A stretch of 8,307 nt of DNA from Bacteroidota bacterium (lineage in GTDB: Bacteria > Bacteroidota > Bacteroidia > Flavobacteriales > Weeksellaceae): the NCBI GenBank assembly GCA_023420435.1, contig JAEZWE010000173.1:1-8307 (forward strand). The letters are read 5' to 3'. The notes under the pieces are model-generated. The model was given only the letters and a program-made list of their open reading frames with translations, ran no database searches and was not told where the DNA came from. Position 1 is the stretch's first letter. Each line of letters starts with the position of its first letter. Below are positions 1 through 5,738 of the stretch, one piece after another. A program made the position numbers and the translations under genes.

Positions 1-389
1 TGGCAAAACAGACTAAAGTTGTTAAAAAAAGAAAAGTAAAAGTTGAAGCGATCGGCGAAGCACACATTCAGGCATCATTCAACAATATCATCATTTCTTT
101 GACAAATAAAAACGGAGAAGTAATCTCTTGGGCATCTGCCGGAAAAATGGGATTCAGAGGTTCTAAAAAGAATACTCCTTTCGCAGCACAAATGGCTGCA
201 GAAAATTGCTCTGCTGTTGCTCACGAAGCTGGGCTTAGAAGAGTAAAGGTGTTTGTAAAAGGTCCTGGACAAGGTAGAGAATCTGCGATCAGAACCATTC
301 ACAACTCAGGAATTGAAGTAAGTGAAATCGTTGACGTGACACCTATGCCACACAACGGATGTAGACCACCAAAAAGAAGAAGAGTATAA
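1..389 (+). CDS. rpsK: 30S ribosomal protein S11 (5' end clipped by one base)
   Basis: Small-subunit protein of the 30S platform; in the family it contacts 16S rRNA near the 690 and 790 loops beside the E site. The window opens with TG GCA AAA CAG, so only the A of the ATG is missing and the frame runs to TAA at 387-389. The protein would be 129 residues including the initial Met, the usual bacterial S11 length. Visible family features are the N-terminal basic stretch (VVKKRKVK), the conserved core with SWASAGKMGFRGSKK and TPFAAQMAAE, the VKGPGQGRESAIR segment, and the C-terminal TPMPHNGCRPPKRRRV tail that is nearly invariant in bacteria. It is followed by rpsD, rpoA and rplQ, the classical alpha-operon order. 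An internal ATG at 99 lies inside the conserved domain and is not the start. Identification is essentially certain. Confidence 0.98.
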   Translation, partial: AKQTKVVKKRKVKVEAIGEAHIQASFNNIIISLTNKNGEVISWASAGKMGFRGSKKNTPFAAQMAAENCSAVAHEAGLRRVKVFVKGPGQGRESAIRTIHNSGIEVSEIVDVTPMPHNGCRPPKRRRV

Positions 390-398
390 CAATTAGAA

Positions 399-430
399 TT
401 TGAAAATTTGAAAATTTGAAATTTGAAATT
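399..430. repeat. Tandem TTTGAAA(A) repeat in the rpsK-rpsD gap
   Basis: Two copies of TTTGAAAA (399-406, 407-414) are followed by two copies of TTTGAAA (415-421, 422-428) and a partial unit. The block begins 10 bases after the rpsK stop and is non-coding. Similar AT-rich short tandem repeats occur between genes in flavobacterial genomes (recollection, not searched). The function is unknown. It could be a spacer, a slippage-generated relic, or a transcript feature between rpsK and rpsD. Confidence 0.8.
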
Positions 431-442
431 CTAAAGAAAATC

Positions 443-477
443 AAATCTCAAATCTCAAATCTCGAATCTCAAATCTT
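443..477. repeat. Five tandem AAATCTC heptamers upstream of rpsD
   Basis: Perfect AAATCTC units lie at 443-449, 450-456 and 457-463, followed by one-base variants GAATCTC (464-470) and AAATCTT (471-477). The array ends 7 bases before the rpsD ATG, so it occupies the translation-initiation leader of an essential ribosomal gene. Its units resemble, imperfectly, the complement of the TTTGAAA block just upstream, so a loose hairpin is possible but many A-C mismatches weaken it. Confidence 0.85.
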
Positions 478-484
478 AAACATT

Positions 485-1093
485 ATGGCAAGATATATTG
501 GTCCAAAAACTAAAATTGCAAGAAAGTTTGGTGCTGCAATTTTCGGAGACGACAAAAACTTCGAAAGAAGAAAAAACCAACCACCAGGACAACACGGTCC
601 AAACAAAAGAAGAGGTGCTAAAAAATCTGAATATGCTGTTCAGTTAGCAGAAAAGCAAAAAGCAAAATATACTTACGGTATCCTTGAAAGACAGTTTGCC
701 AATCTTTATGATAAAGCAACAAGAGCTAAAGGCGTAACTGGTGAAGTATTATTGCAACTTTGCGAATCAAGATTGGATAACGTAGTTTACAGACTTGGTT
801 TCTCTAAAACAAGAGCAGGTGCAAGACAATTGGTTTCTCACAGACACATTACGGTGAACGGAGAAATTGTAAACATCCCTTCATATTTGCTAAAAGCAGG
901 TGATGTTATTACCGTAAGAGAAAAATCTAAATCTCTTGAAGTAGTAGCAGATTCTTTAGCTTCAAAATCAAACTATGAGTGGTTACAGTTCAACGACGAG
1001 AAGAAAGAAGGTACTTTCATTAACGCTCCGGAAAGAATTCAGATTCCTGAAGACATTAAGGAGAACTTAATCGTCGAACTTTACTCTAAATAA
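485..1093 (+). CDS. rpsD: 30S ribosomal protein S4
   Basis: Primary 16S rRNA-binding protein that nucleates 30S body assembly; in many bacteria it also represses the alpha operon translationally. The protein is 202 residues. It starts MARYIGPKTK and has a basic N-terminal domain (ERRKNQPPGQHGP, residues 27-39) that lacks the zinc CxxC pairs seen in some S4 proteins; the only Cys is residue 93. The S4 RNA-binding domain spans about 93-155 (SRLDNVVYRLGFSKTRAGAR, then HRHITVNGEIVN), and the protein ends IVELYSK. The frame is open upstream to an ATG at 416, but that extension is translated tandem repeat with no S4 similarity, so I place the start at 485. No Shine-Dalgarno precedes it, as is usual in Bacteroidetes. 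rpsK ends 95 bp upstream and rpoA begins 31 bp downstream, consistent with one transcript. Confidence 0.98.
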   Translation: MARYIGPKTKIARKFGAAIFGDDKNFERRKNQPPGQHGPNKRRGAKKSEYAVQLAEKQKAKYTYGILERQFANLYDKATRAKGVTGEVLLQLCESRLDNVVYRLGFSKTRAGARQLVSHRHITVNGEIVNIPSYLLKAGDVITVREKSKSLEVVADSLASKSNYEWLQFNDEKKEGTFINAPERIQIPEDIKENLIVELYSK

Positions 1094-1124
1094 TTTTAAT
1101 CAAATTTTTGCTCAACCCAACAAT

Positions 1125-2120
1125 ATGGCAATTTTACAATTCATAAAACCCGATAAAGTAATTCTTTTAAATTCAGACGAATTCAAAGGATCGTTCGAAT
1201 TCCGTCCTCTTGAACCAGGATTTGGTCTTACTATCGGTAATGCTTTGAGAAGAGTGTTGCTTTCCTCACTGGAAGGATATGCTATTTCATCTATCAAAAT
1301 AGAAGGCGTAGAGCACGAATTTTCAACAATTCCTGGCGTAATCGAAGATGTTACAGAAATCGTATTGAATCTTAAACAACTTCGTCTTAAAGCCACTACT
1401 GAAAATGCATCTGGAGAACAAGTTTCTGCAAAAATTTCTGGACAAACAGTTGTTACTGCGGAAGATTTAGGAAAATCAATCAAAGGTTTCGAAGTTTTAA
1501 ACCCAGAATTGGTAATCTGCAACTTGAACAAAGAGGTCACTTTCGAAATTACTTTCAATATTGAGAAAGGTAGAGGATACGTTCCTAGCGAACAAAATAA
1601 ATCGAACAATGCTCCTCTGGGAACTATTGCTATCGATTCCATCTTTACCCCAATCAAAAAAGTGAAGTATGCAGTTGAAAACTATCGTGTTGAGCAAAAG
1701 ACAGACTACGAAAAATTAGTTTTGGATATCGAAACTGATGGATCTATTTCTCCACAGGCTGCTCTTACAGAAGCTTCAAAGATTTTGATTTATCATTTCA
1801 TGCTTTTCTCAGACGAAAGAATTACACTAGAAACTGAAGCAGTAAAAGCCTCCATCCAATACGACGAAGAAACTTTACATACAAGACAACTTTTGAAATC
1901 TAAGCTTGCCGATATGGATCTTTCCGTAAGAGCTTTGAACTGCCTTAAAGCTGCTGAAGTTGAAACCCTTGGAGAACTGGTTTCTTATAGTAAGTCTGAT
2001 TTGATGAAATTCAGAAATTTCGGTAAAAAATCCTTAACAGAATTAGAAGAATTAGTGCATGCAAAAGGTCTTAACTTCGGTTTCGACGTTGCTAAATATA
2101 AACTAGACGCTGATAAATAA
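1125..2120 (+). CDS. rpoA: DNA-directed RNA polymerase subunit alpha
   Basis: Alpha subunit, which dimerises to nucleate RNA polymerase assembly and whose C-terminal domain contacts promoter UP elements and activators. The protein is 331 residues, a normal length. The N-terminal domain (about 1-235) shows the dimerisation and beta-binding signature LEPGFGLTIGNALRRVLLSS and the following SSIKIEGVEHEFSTIPGV. A linker around 240-255 leads to the CTD (about 260-325), with MDLSVRALNCLKAAEVETLG (DNA-contacting R269 and N272 align with E. coli R265 and N268) and the helix-hairpin-helix segment FGKKSLTELEEL near 299-310. The start ATG is preceded by CCCAACAAT, with no Shine-Dalgarno. Only 6 bp separate its stop from rplQ, indicating co-transcription. 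It is complete, with no anomalies. Confidence 0.99.
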   Translation: MAILQFIKPDKVILLNSDEFKGSFEFRPLEPGFGLTIGNALRRVLLSSLEGYAISSIKIEGVEHEFSTIPGVIEDVTEIVLNLKQLRLKATTENASGEQVSAKISGQTVVTAEDLGKSIKGFEVLNPELVICNLNKEVTFEITFNIEKGRGYVPSEQNKSNNAPLGTIAIDSIFTPIKKVKYAVENYRVEQKTDYEKLVLDIETDGSISPQAALTEASKILIYHFMLFSDERITLETEAVKASIQYDEETLHTRQLLKSKLADMDLSVRALNCLKAAEVETLGELVSYSKSDLMKFRNFGKKSLTELEELVHAKGLNFGFDVAKYKLDADK

Positions 2121-2126
2121 AAAACA

Positions 2127-2669
2127 ATGAGACACGGTAAAAAATTCAATCACTTAGGAAGAACAGCGCCTCACAGAAAGGCAATGCTTTCTAATATGGC
2201 TTGTTCTCTTATTGAGCATAAAAGAATCAACACTACTGTAGCAAAAGCAAAAGCTTTGAGAGTATTTGTTGAACCTTTATTAACAAAAGCGAAAGAAGAT
2301 ACTACACATAACAGAAGAACGGTTTTCTCTTACCTACAGAGTAAAGAAGCGGTTACAGAATTGTTCAGAACAGTAGCTCCAAAAATTGCTGAAAGAAACG
2401 GTGGTTATACAAGAATTATCAAAACAGGTTTTAGACCAGGTGATGCTGCTGATACTGCAATGATTGAACTTGTAGACTTCAACGAACTTTACAGTCCAAA
2501 CGCTGAAGAGAAAAAAGCTACTAGAAGAAGTAGAAGAACTACGGCTAAAAAAGCTGAAGCTGTTGCTGAATTGGCAACTCCGGTAAAAGAAGACGCTAAA
2601 GCTGATGAGCCAAAAGCAGAAGCTCCGGAAGCACCAACTGCTGATGCAGCTGAGAAAACTGAAGAATAA
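2127..2669 (+). CDS. rplQ: 50S ribosomal protein L17 with extended C-terminal tail
   Basis: Large-subunit protein located near the peptide exit side of the 50S. Residues 1-120 form the normal L17 domain: MRHGKKFNHLGRTAPHRKAM at the N-terminus, then SLIEHKRINTTVAKAKALR, and GGYTRIIKTGFRPGDAADTA near 92-111. E. coli L17 is about 127 residues; this protein has 180. The extra 55-60 residues are a low-complexity tail, first basic (KKATRRSRRTTAKK, about 129-142) and then Ala/Glu/Lys/Pro-rich and acidic at the end (AEKTEE). I recall such tails in Bacteroidetes L17, and the role is unknown. It is the last gene of the operon, starting 6 bp after rpoA and ending 17 bp before a strong terminator. The codon use looks like that of its neighbours. 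Confidence 0.98.
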   Translation: MRHGKKFNHLGRTAPHRKAMLSNMACSLIEHKRINTTVAKAKALRVFVEPLLTKAKEDTTHNRRTVFSYLQSKEAVTELFRTVAPKIAERNGGYTRIIKTGFRPGDAADTAMIELVDFNELYSPNAEEKKATRRSRRTTAKKAEAVAELATPVKEDAKADEPKAEAPEAPTADAAEKTEE

Positions 2670-2686
2670 TTTTCTTTAAATATTAT

Positions 2687-2721
2687 AAAAAACCGTTCAG
2701 AAATTCTGAACGGTTTTTTTT
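2687..2721 (+). terminator. Intrinsic terminator of the ribosomal/rpoA operon
   Basis: The core stem CCGTTCAG (2693-2700) pairs with CTGAACGG (2706-2713) across the loop AAATT. It is extended by A6 (2687-2692) opposite the T8 tract (2714-2721), giving about 14 bp followed by U-rich RNA. It lies 17 bp after the rplQ stop and marks the operon end. Confidence 0.95.
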
Positions 2722-2766
2722 ATAAAATCACCCAAAAGGGGTATGCAAATTATTCAGTTTAATGAT

Positions 2767-2774
2767 TACTTTTG
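2767..2774 (+). promoter_or_regulatory. Bacteroidetes -7 element for the outer-membrane protein gene
   Basis: TACTTTTG fits the TAnnTTTG consensus of Bacteroidetes housekeeping sigma. No clear TTG-type -33 box is seen at the expected distance. Transcription would begin near 2781, giving a leader of about 39 nt before the ATG at 2820. This argues against the TTG at 2772 as a start codon, since it overlaps the element. Confidence 0.6.
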
Positions 2775-2819
2775 TTGAAAACATTTTTGCAAAAAATAAA
2801 CTTTTTAAAATTTTATCCT

Positions 2820-3569
2820 ATGAAAATCAAATTATTACTTTTTTGTACGCTTTTTTCTTTTAGCGCAGCGTTTTCACAAGTTTCAGACAGTGCTTATGTA
2901 GGTTTTGGCCATAAAAACATGATCAAAACCAATATTACGGCTTATGCTTTTAAAAATATTAATCTCAGTTATGAGAGAGTGATTAGCAAACGATTTTCAT
3001 TAAGCGCAACTTATGCAGTAATGCCCACAGGAAAGATTCCTTATGTTGAAACTTTTTTAGATGAAGATGATCTTGGTGATGTTAAAAATATTGAAATGTC
3101 GTATAACGCTTTCACTTTTGAACCAAGATTCTATTTAGGAAAAAAAGGTTTTGGAAGAGGATTTTATTTAGCTCCCTATTACCGTTATTCGAAAGTAGAT
3201 TTTGAAAATTATAATTATGATTTTGAATCGGGTGGTTTAGAAATTCCGGTTGTAATTTCTGGAAACATGTCCGGAAACAGTTTCGGAATTTTAATTGGTA
3301 ACCAATGGATGTTGGGAGAAAAGAAAAACTGGATCATCGATTTTTCAATTGCTGGTGGTCATTACGGATTTTTGAATGGAGATTTAGCGGCTAAAAGTAA
3401 TATCATTCTCACGCCACAAATGCAGCAGGATTTACAAAATGAATTGGATAACTTGGATGTTCCTTTAGTGAAAATTAAAACGACTGCAAATGCTAATGGC
3501 GCTACGGCAAAATTGGACGGACCTTGGGCCGGTTTAAGATTTGGTTTGTCTTTAGGATATGCTTTCTAA
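2820..3569 (+). CDS. Predicted outer-membrane beta-barrel protein, function unknown
   Basis: The protein has 249 residues from the ATG at 2820. The N-terminus is a Sec signal peptide: Lys at 2 and 4, a hydrophobic core (LLLFCTLFSFSAAF), and a probable cut in the FSQ region near residue 19-20, a common Bacteroidetes pattern. The mature part has alternating hydrophobic/polar stretches typical of beta-strands (INLSYERVISKRFSLSATYA, FTFEPRFYL, FYLAPYYRYSKVDF, NSFGILIGNQWML, WIIDFSIAGGHYGF). It ends GLRFGLSLGYAF with a terminal Phe, the usual outer-membrane barrel insertion signal. The opening MIKTNITAYAFKNINLSYER is reminiscent of DUF3575-type small barrel proteins (recollection, moderate certainty). 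The substrate or role is not inferable. The frame continues upstream to a TTG at 2772, rejected because the signal peptide begins at 2820. It is transcribed alone, between two terminators. Confidence 0.85.
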   Translation: MKIKLLLFCTLFSFSAAFSQVSDSAYVGFGHKNMIKTNITAYAFKNINLSYERVISKRFSLSATYAVMPTGKIPYVETFLDEDDLGDVKNIEMSYNAFTFEPRFYLGKKGFGRGFYLAPYYRYSKVDFENYNYDFESGGLEIPVVISGNMSGNSFGILIGNQWMLGEKKNWIIDFSIAGGHYGFLNGDLAAKSNIILTPQMQQDLQNELDNLDVPLVKIKTTANANGATAKLDGPWAGLRFGLSLGYAF

Positions 3570-3576
3570 AAATTTT

Positions 3577-3604
3577 AAAAGCCATTCAAAACGAATGGCT
3601 TTTT
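3577..3604. terminator. Bidirectional terminator between convergent genes
   Basis: AAAAGCCATTC (3577-3587) pairs with GAATGGCTTTT (3593-3603) across the loop AAAAC, an 11-bp stem with A and T runs on both sides. It lies between the stop of the + strand barrel gene and the stop of the - strand lipoprotein gene (3607), so it can serve both. Confidence 0.88.
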
Positions 3605-3606
3605 AT

Positions 3607-4035
3607 TTATTCCCCTTTTGCTTTCCTCAGTTCAATTAAATTATTTCCTTGTGTAATAGTTAAATCATCTCCATCTGTTTTTATTTCAACATCCTGATTT
3701 TTATAAATTTTTGAAGAACCCTTATTTTCTTTAAAATCGGCTTTAATGGTTTTCCCATTGCTGAAAATCGTAATATAATTTTCATTATTGGTGTCAACAA
3801 AAGTTACTTTTGCACTGCTGCCATCTTCAGCCACATAACGGAAACTTTCCTTTCTAAAATTACTTTCCCCATCTTTCATTTCCGTTTTTGTAGAAACAGT
3901 GCTGTCAATTTCACCATTTTTATTGGTTATTGTAATATTTTCGTCTTTGATAATGCTTTTATTACCACTTTCTTGCTTATTACAGCTATATAAAAAAAGG
4001 GATAGCAAAGTAAATACAACTATTGTTTTTTTCAT
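3607..4035 (-). CDS. Small lipoprotein with MliC-like C-terminal region
   Basis: The protein has 142 residues from the ATG at 4033-4035 on the - strand. The N-terminus is a lipoprotein signal: MKKTIVVF, a hydrophobic core, then lipobox LYSC with the lipidated Cys at 18. The following residues (NKQESGNK) are not a clear Bacteroidetes surface-export acidic signal, so a periplasmic-facing anchor is as likely as surface display. Residues 19-60 are charged and probably flexible. The C-terminal segment resembles the end of the MliC/PliC lysozyme-inhibitor domain: a strand pair YITIFSNGKTIKADF, then KGSSKIYKN and DVEIKTDGDDLTI, compared with the family's SASGARYSDG and WWTKGDEATL. The usual Trp and Cys residues are absent, so inhibitor activity is uncertain. 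A frame-open ATG at 4054-4056 is disfavoured because the candidate -7 element lies immediately upstream of it. The gene diverges from eno and converges on the barrel gene. Confidence 0.8.
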   Translation of the reverse strand: MKKTIVVFTLLSLFLYSCNKQESGNKSIIKDENITITNKNGEIDSTVSTKTEMKDGESNFRKESFRYVAEDGSSAKVTFVDTNNENYITIFSNGKTIKADFKENKGSSKIYKNQDVEIKTDGDDLTITQGNNLIELRKAKGE

Positions 4036-4057
4036 TTTTATAAATTTTAGGTTCATT

Positions 4058-4065
4058 CAAATTTA
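4058..4065 (-). promoter_or_regulatory. -7 element for the lipoprotein gene
   Basis: Read on the - strand, this is TAAATTTG, a match to TAnnTTTG. Transcription would begin near 4051-4052, about 16 nt before the ATG chosen at 4035. No convincing -33 box was seen. Confidence 0.5.
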
Positions 4066-4152
4066 AGATTTTTAAAATATTGGAAAGGTAAACTTTCAAA
4101 AAAAGTGAATTTTGTTAGGAAATTATAATCCGGTTTTTCTGAAAATATTCAG

Positions 4153-4160
4153 TAAATTTG
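4153..4160 (+). promoter_or_regulatory. -7 element for eno
   Basis: TAAATTTG matches TAnnTTTG. The predicted start of transcription is near 4167, giving a leader of about 59 nt. The -33 region is poorly matched. The element lies back to back with the lipoprotein promoter, with about 87 bp between the two -7 boxes. Confidence 0.55.
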
Positions 4161-4200
4161 TGAACATTGGAAACGAATGAATATTGAACTCTTTCAAAAT

Positions 4201-4225
4201 AAATCAAAAAAAATCAAAAAAAATT
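4201..4225 (+). repeat. A-rich direct repeat forming the eno translation leader
   Basis: AAATCAAAAA occurs twice exactly (4201-4210, 4211-4220), followed by AAATT before the ATG at 4226. There is no Shine-Dalgarno. In Bacteroidetes, A residues just upstream of the start codon are known to favour initiation, so this looks like a strong leader for a highly expressed gene. Confidence 0.65.
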
Positions 4226-5518
4226 ATGAGCTACATTTCTTACATCGAAGCAAGACAAATTTTAGATTCAAGAGGAAATCCAACGGTAGAAGTTGACGTT
4301 TTTACTGAAAATGGAGCCATGGGAAGAGCTGCGGTTCCTTCTGGAGCATCAACGGGTGAACATGAAGCAGTTGAGCTTCGTGACGGCGGTTCTGAATTTA
4401 TGGGAAAAGGTGTTATGAAAGCGGTGGAAAATGTGAGAGAAGTGCTGGCTCCTGAATTAATAGGACTTCCTGTTTTTGATCAGAATTTAATCGATCAAAT
4501 TATGATTGAAGTTGATGGGACAAATAATAAAGGAAATATTGGGGCAAATGCTATTTTAGGAGTTTCTCTTGCCGCGGCAAAAGCAGCAGCAGCTGAAATG
4601 AGAATGCCACTTTACAAATATATTGGAGGGGTTAATGCAAACACACTTCCAGTTCCAATGATGAATGTAATTAACGGAGGTTCACATTCTGATGCGCCAA
4701 TTGCTTTTCAGGAATTTATGGTAATGCCGGTAAAAGCAGATTCTTTTTCTCACGCTCTAAGAAAAGGAACGGAAATTTTCCACAATTTGAAAAAAATTCT
4801 TCACGACAGAGGTTTATCTACTGCAGTTGGTGATGAAGGTGGTTTTGCGCCGACTTTTAAAGGAACTGAAGATGCTCTAGATACTTTACTACAAGCTATA
4901 GAAAAGGCAGGTTATAAACCTGGAGATGACATTATGTTAGCTTTAGATTGTGCCGCTTCTGAATTTTATAAAGATGGAGTTTATGATTACAGAAAATTCC
5001 AAACGCAAGATTCTGCACAATTCAGTAGCAGTGAACAAGCTTCTTATCTTACTGAACTAGCAAACAAATATCCAATTATTTCTATCGAAGATGGTATGCA
5101 GGAAAATGATTGGGAAGGTTGGAAAATGCTTACTGAAAAAATTGGAGACAGAGTGCAACTTGTTGGTGATGATTTATTTGTAACTAATGTTGAAAGACTT
5201 TCAAAAGGAATTAAAGAAAGTATTGCCAATTCAATTTTGGTGAAAGTAAACCAAATTGGTTCACTTACCGAAACTTTGAATGCCGTTCAAATGGCGCAAT
5301 TCAATAAATATACTGCAGTAATGTCTCACAGATCCGGTGAAACGGAAGATGCTACCATTGCCGATCTTGCTGTAGCAACAAATTGTGGTCAAATAAAAAC
5401 AGGTTCTGCTTCTCGTTCTGATAGAATGGCAAAATACAATCAGCTTTTAAGAATCGAAGAAGCTTTAGGAGAAAATGCTATTTTTCCAGGATTGGATGCT
5501 TTTAAAATCAAAAGATAA
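4226..5518 (+). CDS. eno: Enolase (phosphopyruvate hydratase)
   Basis: Converts 2-phosphoglycerate to phosphoenolpyruvate in cytoplasmic glycolysis and gluconeogenesis, using two Mg2+. The 430 residues match the normal bacterial length. Family landmarks are in place: IEARQILDSRGNPTVEV (7-23), the mobile loop SGASTGEHEA (39-48), NVINGGSH (147-154), QEFMVMP (162-168), catalytic E204 in GDEGG, metal ligands D241 (LALDCAASE), E288 (SIEDG) and D315 (VGDDLFVTN), catalytic K340 (ILVKVNQIG), the SHRSGETED motif (367-375), and K391 in QIKTGSASRSDR. The start at 4226 gives MSYISYIEAR; an upstream in-frame TTG at 4184 would add only leader-encoded residues and is rejected. It has its own -7 element and a downstream terminator. 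It is intact and typical. Confidence 0.99.
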   Translation: MSYISYIEARQILDSRGNPTVEVDVFTENGAMGRAAVPSGASTGEHEAVELRDGGSEFMGKGVMKAVENVREVLAPELIGLPVFDQNLIDQIMIEVDGTNNKGNIGANAILGVSLAAAKAAAAEMRMPLYKYIGGVNANTLPVPMMNVINGGSHSDAPIAFQEFMVMPVKADSFSHALRKGTEIFHNLKKILHDRGLSTAVGDEGGFAPTFKGTEDALDTLLQAIEKAGYKPGDDIMLALDCAASEFYKDGVYDYRKFQTQDSAQFSSSEQASYLTELANKYPIISIEDGMQENDWEGWKMLTEKIGDRVQLVGDDLFVTNVERLSKGIKESIANSILVKVNQIGSLTETLNAVQMAQFNKYTAVMSHRSGETEDATIADLAVATNCGQIKTGSASRSDRMAKYNQLLRIEEALGENAIFPGLDAFKIKR

Positions 5519-5538
5519 AATTTGAAAAAATAGAATTG

Positions 5539-5573
5539 AAAAATCATCAAAATATTTTTTTGGTGATTTTTTT
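5539..5573 (+). terminator. Intrinsic terminator after eno
   Basis: AAAAATCATCAAAA (5539-5552) pairs with the arm ending GGTGATTTTT (5558-5571), a 14-bp stem with one T-G wobble and a five-base loop, followed by further T residues. It is AT-rich but well placed, 21 bp past the eno stop. Confidence 0.8.
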
Positions 5574-5738
5574 ATTTAATCTGTTGTTTTTCAAATCAAT
5601 AATCAAAAATCTCCTGCGCGGAGAATTTAATTTCAAAAATTTAATTCCTGATATAGATAAAATTAATGTTAGAAGCTTCTCTCAGATTTTATTATTACAC
5701 AGTTTTTCCGTAATTTTAACAAAAATTTTTCAAACAAA
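5574..5738 (+). promoter_or_regulatory. gltA upstream region with hairpin and palindrome
   Basis: This is the second half of the longest intergenic gap. It holds a GC-rich mini-hairpin, TCTCC (5610-5614) and GGAGA (5620-5624) around the loop TGCGC, set in very AT-rich DNA. It also holds a direct repeat of AATTTAATT (5625-5633 and near 5638-5646) and a perfect 10-bp palindrome AGAAGCTTCT at 5671-5680. The best -7-like sequence is TAATTTTA at 5711-5718, which lacks the final G. A start there would leave only a short leader before the gltA ATG at 5739. No convincing protein-coding frame exists. The region probably carries the gltA promoter and possibly a regulator site, but none is identified. 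Confidence 0.4.

Noticed and set aside
416..484. In-frame N-terminal extension of rpsD from an ATG at 416
   Set aside because: The extra 23 residues are only translated tandem repeat; S4 proteins begin at MARYIGPKTK, encoded from 485.
1112..1657. Long open frame antisense to rpoA (181 codons)
   Set aside because: It lies wholly on the opposite strand of a well-identified essential gene, shows no recognisable protein features, and has no promoter-like sequence that I could see.
2772..2819. TTG start extending the barrel protein by 16 residues
   Set aside because: It would overlap the -7 promoter element and bury the clear signal peptide that begins at the ATG at 2820.
4184..4225. TTG start extending enolase by 14 residues
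   Set aside because: The extension is Lys/Ser-rich leader sequence; enolases begin close to the YIEARQILDSRG motif, which fits the ATG at 4226.
5711..5718. TAATTTTA as a confident gltA -7 element
   Set aside because: It lacks the final G of TAnnTTTG and has no -33 partner, so it is kept only as a weak candidate within the spacer description.
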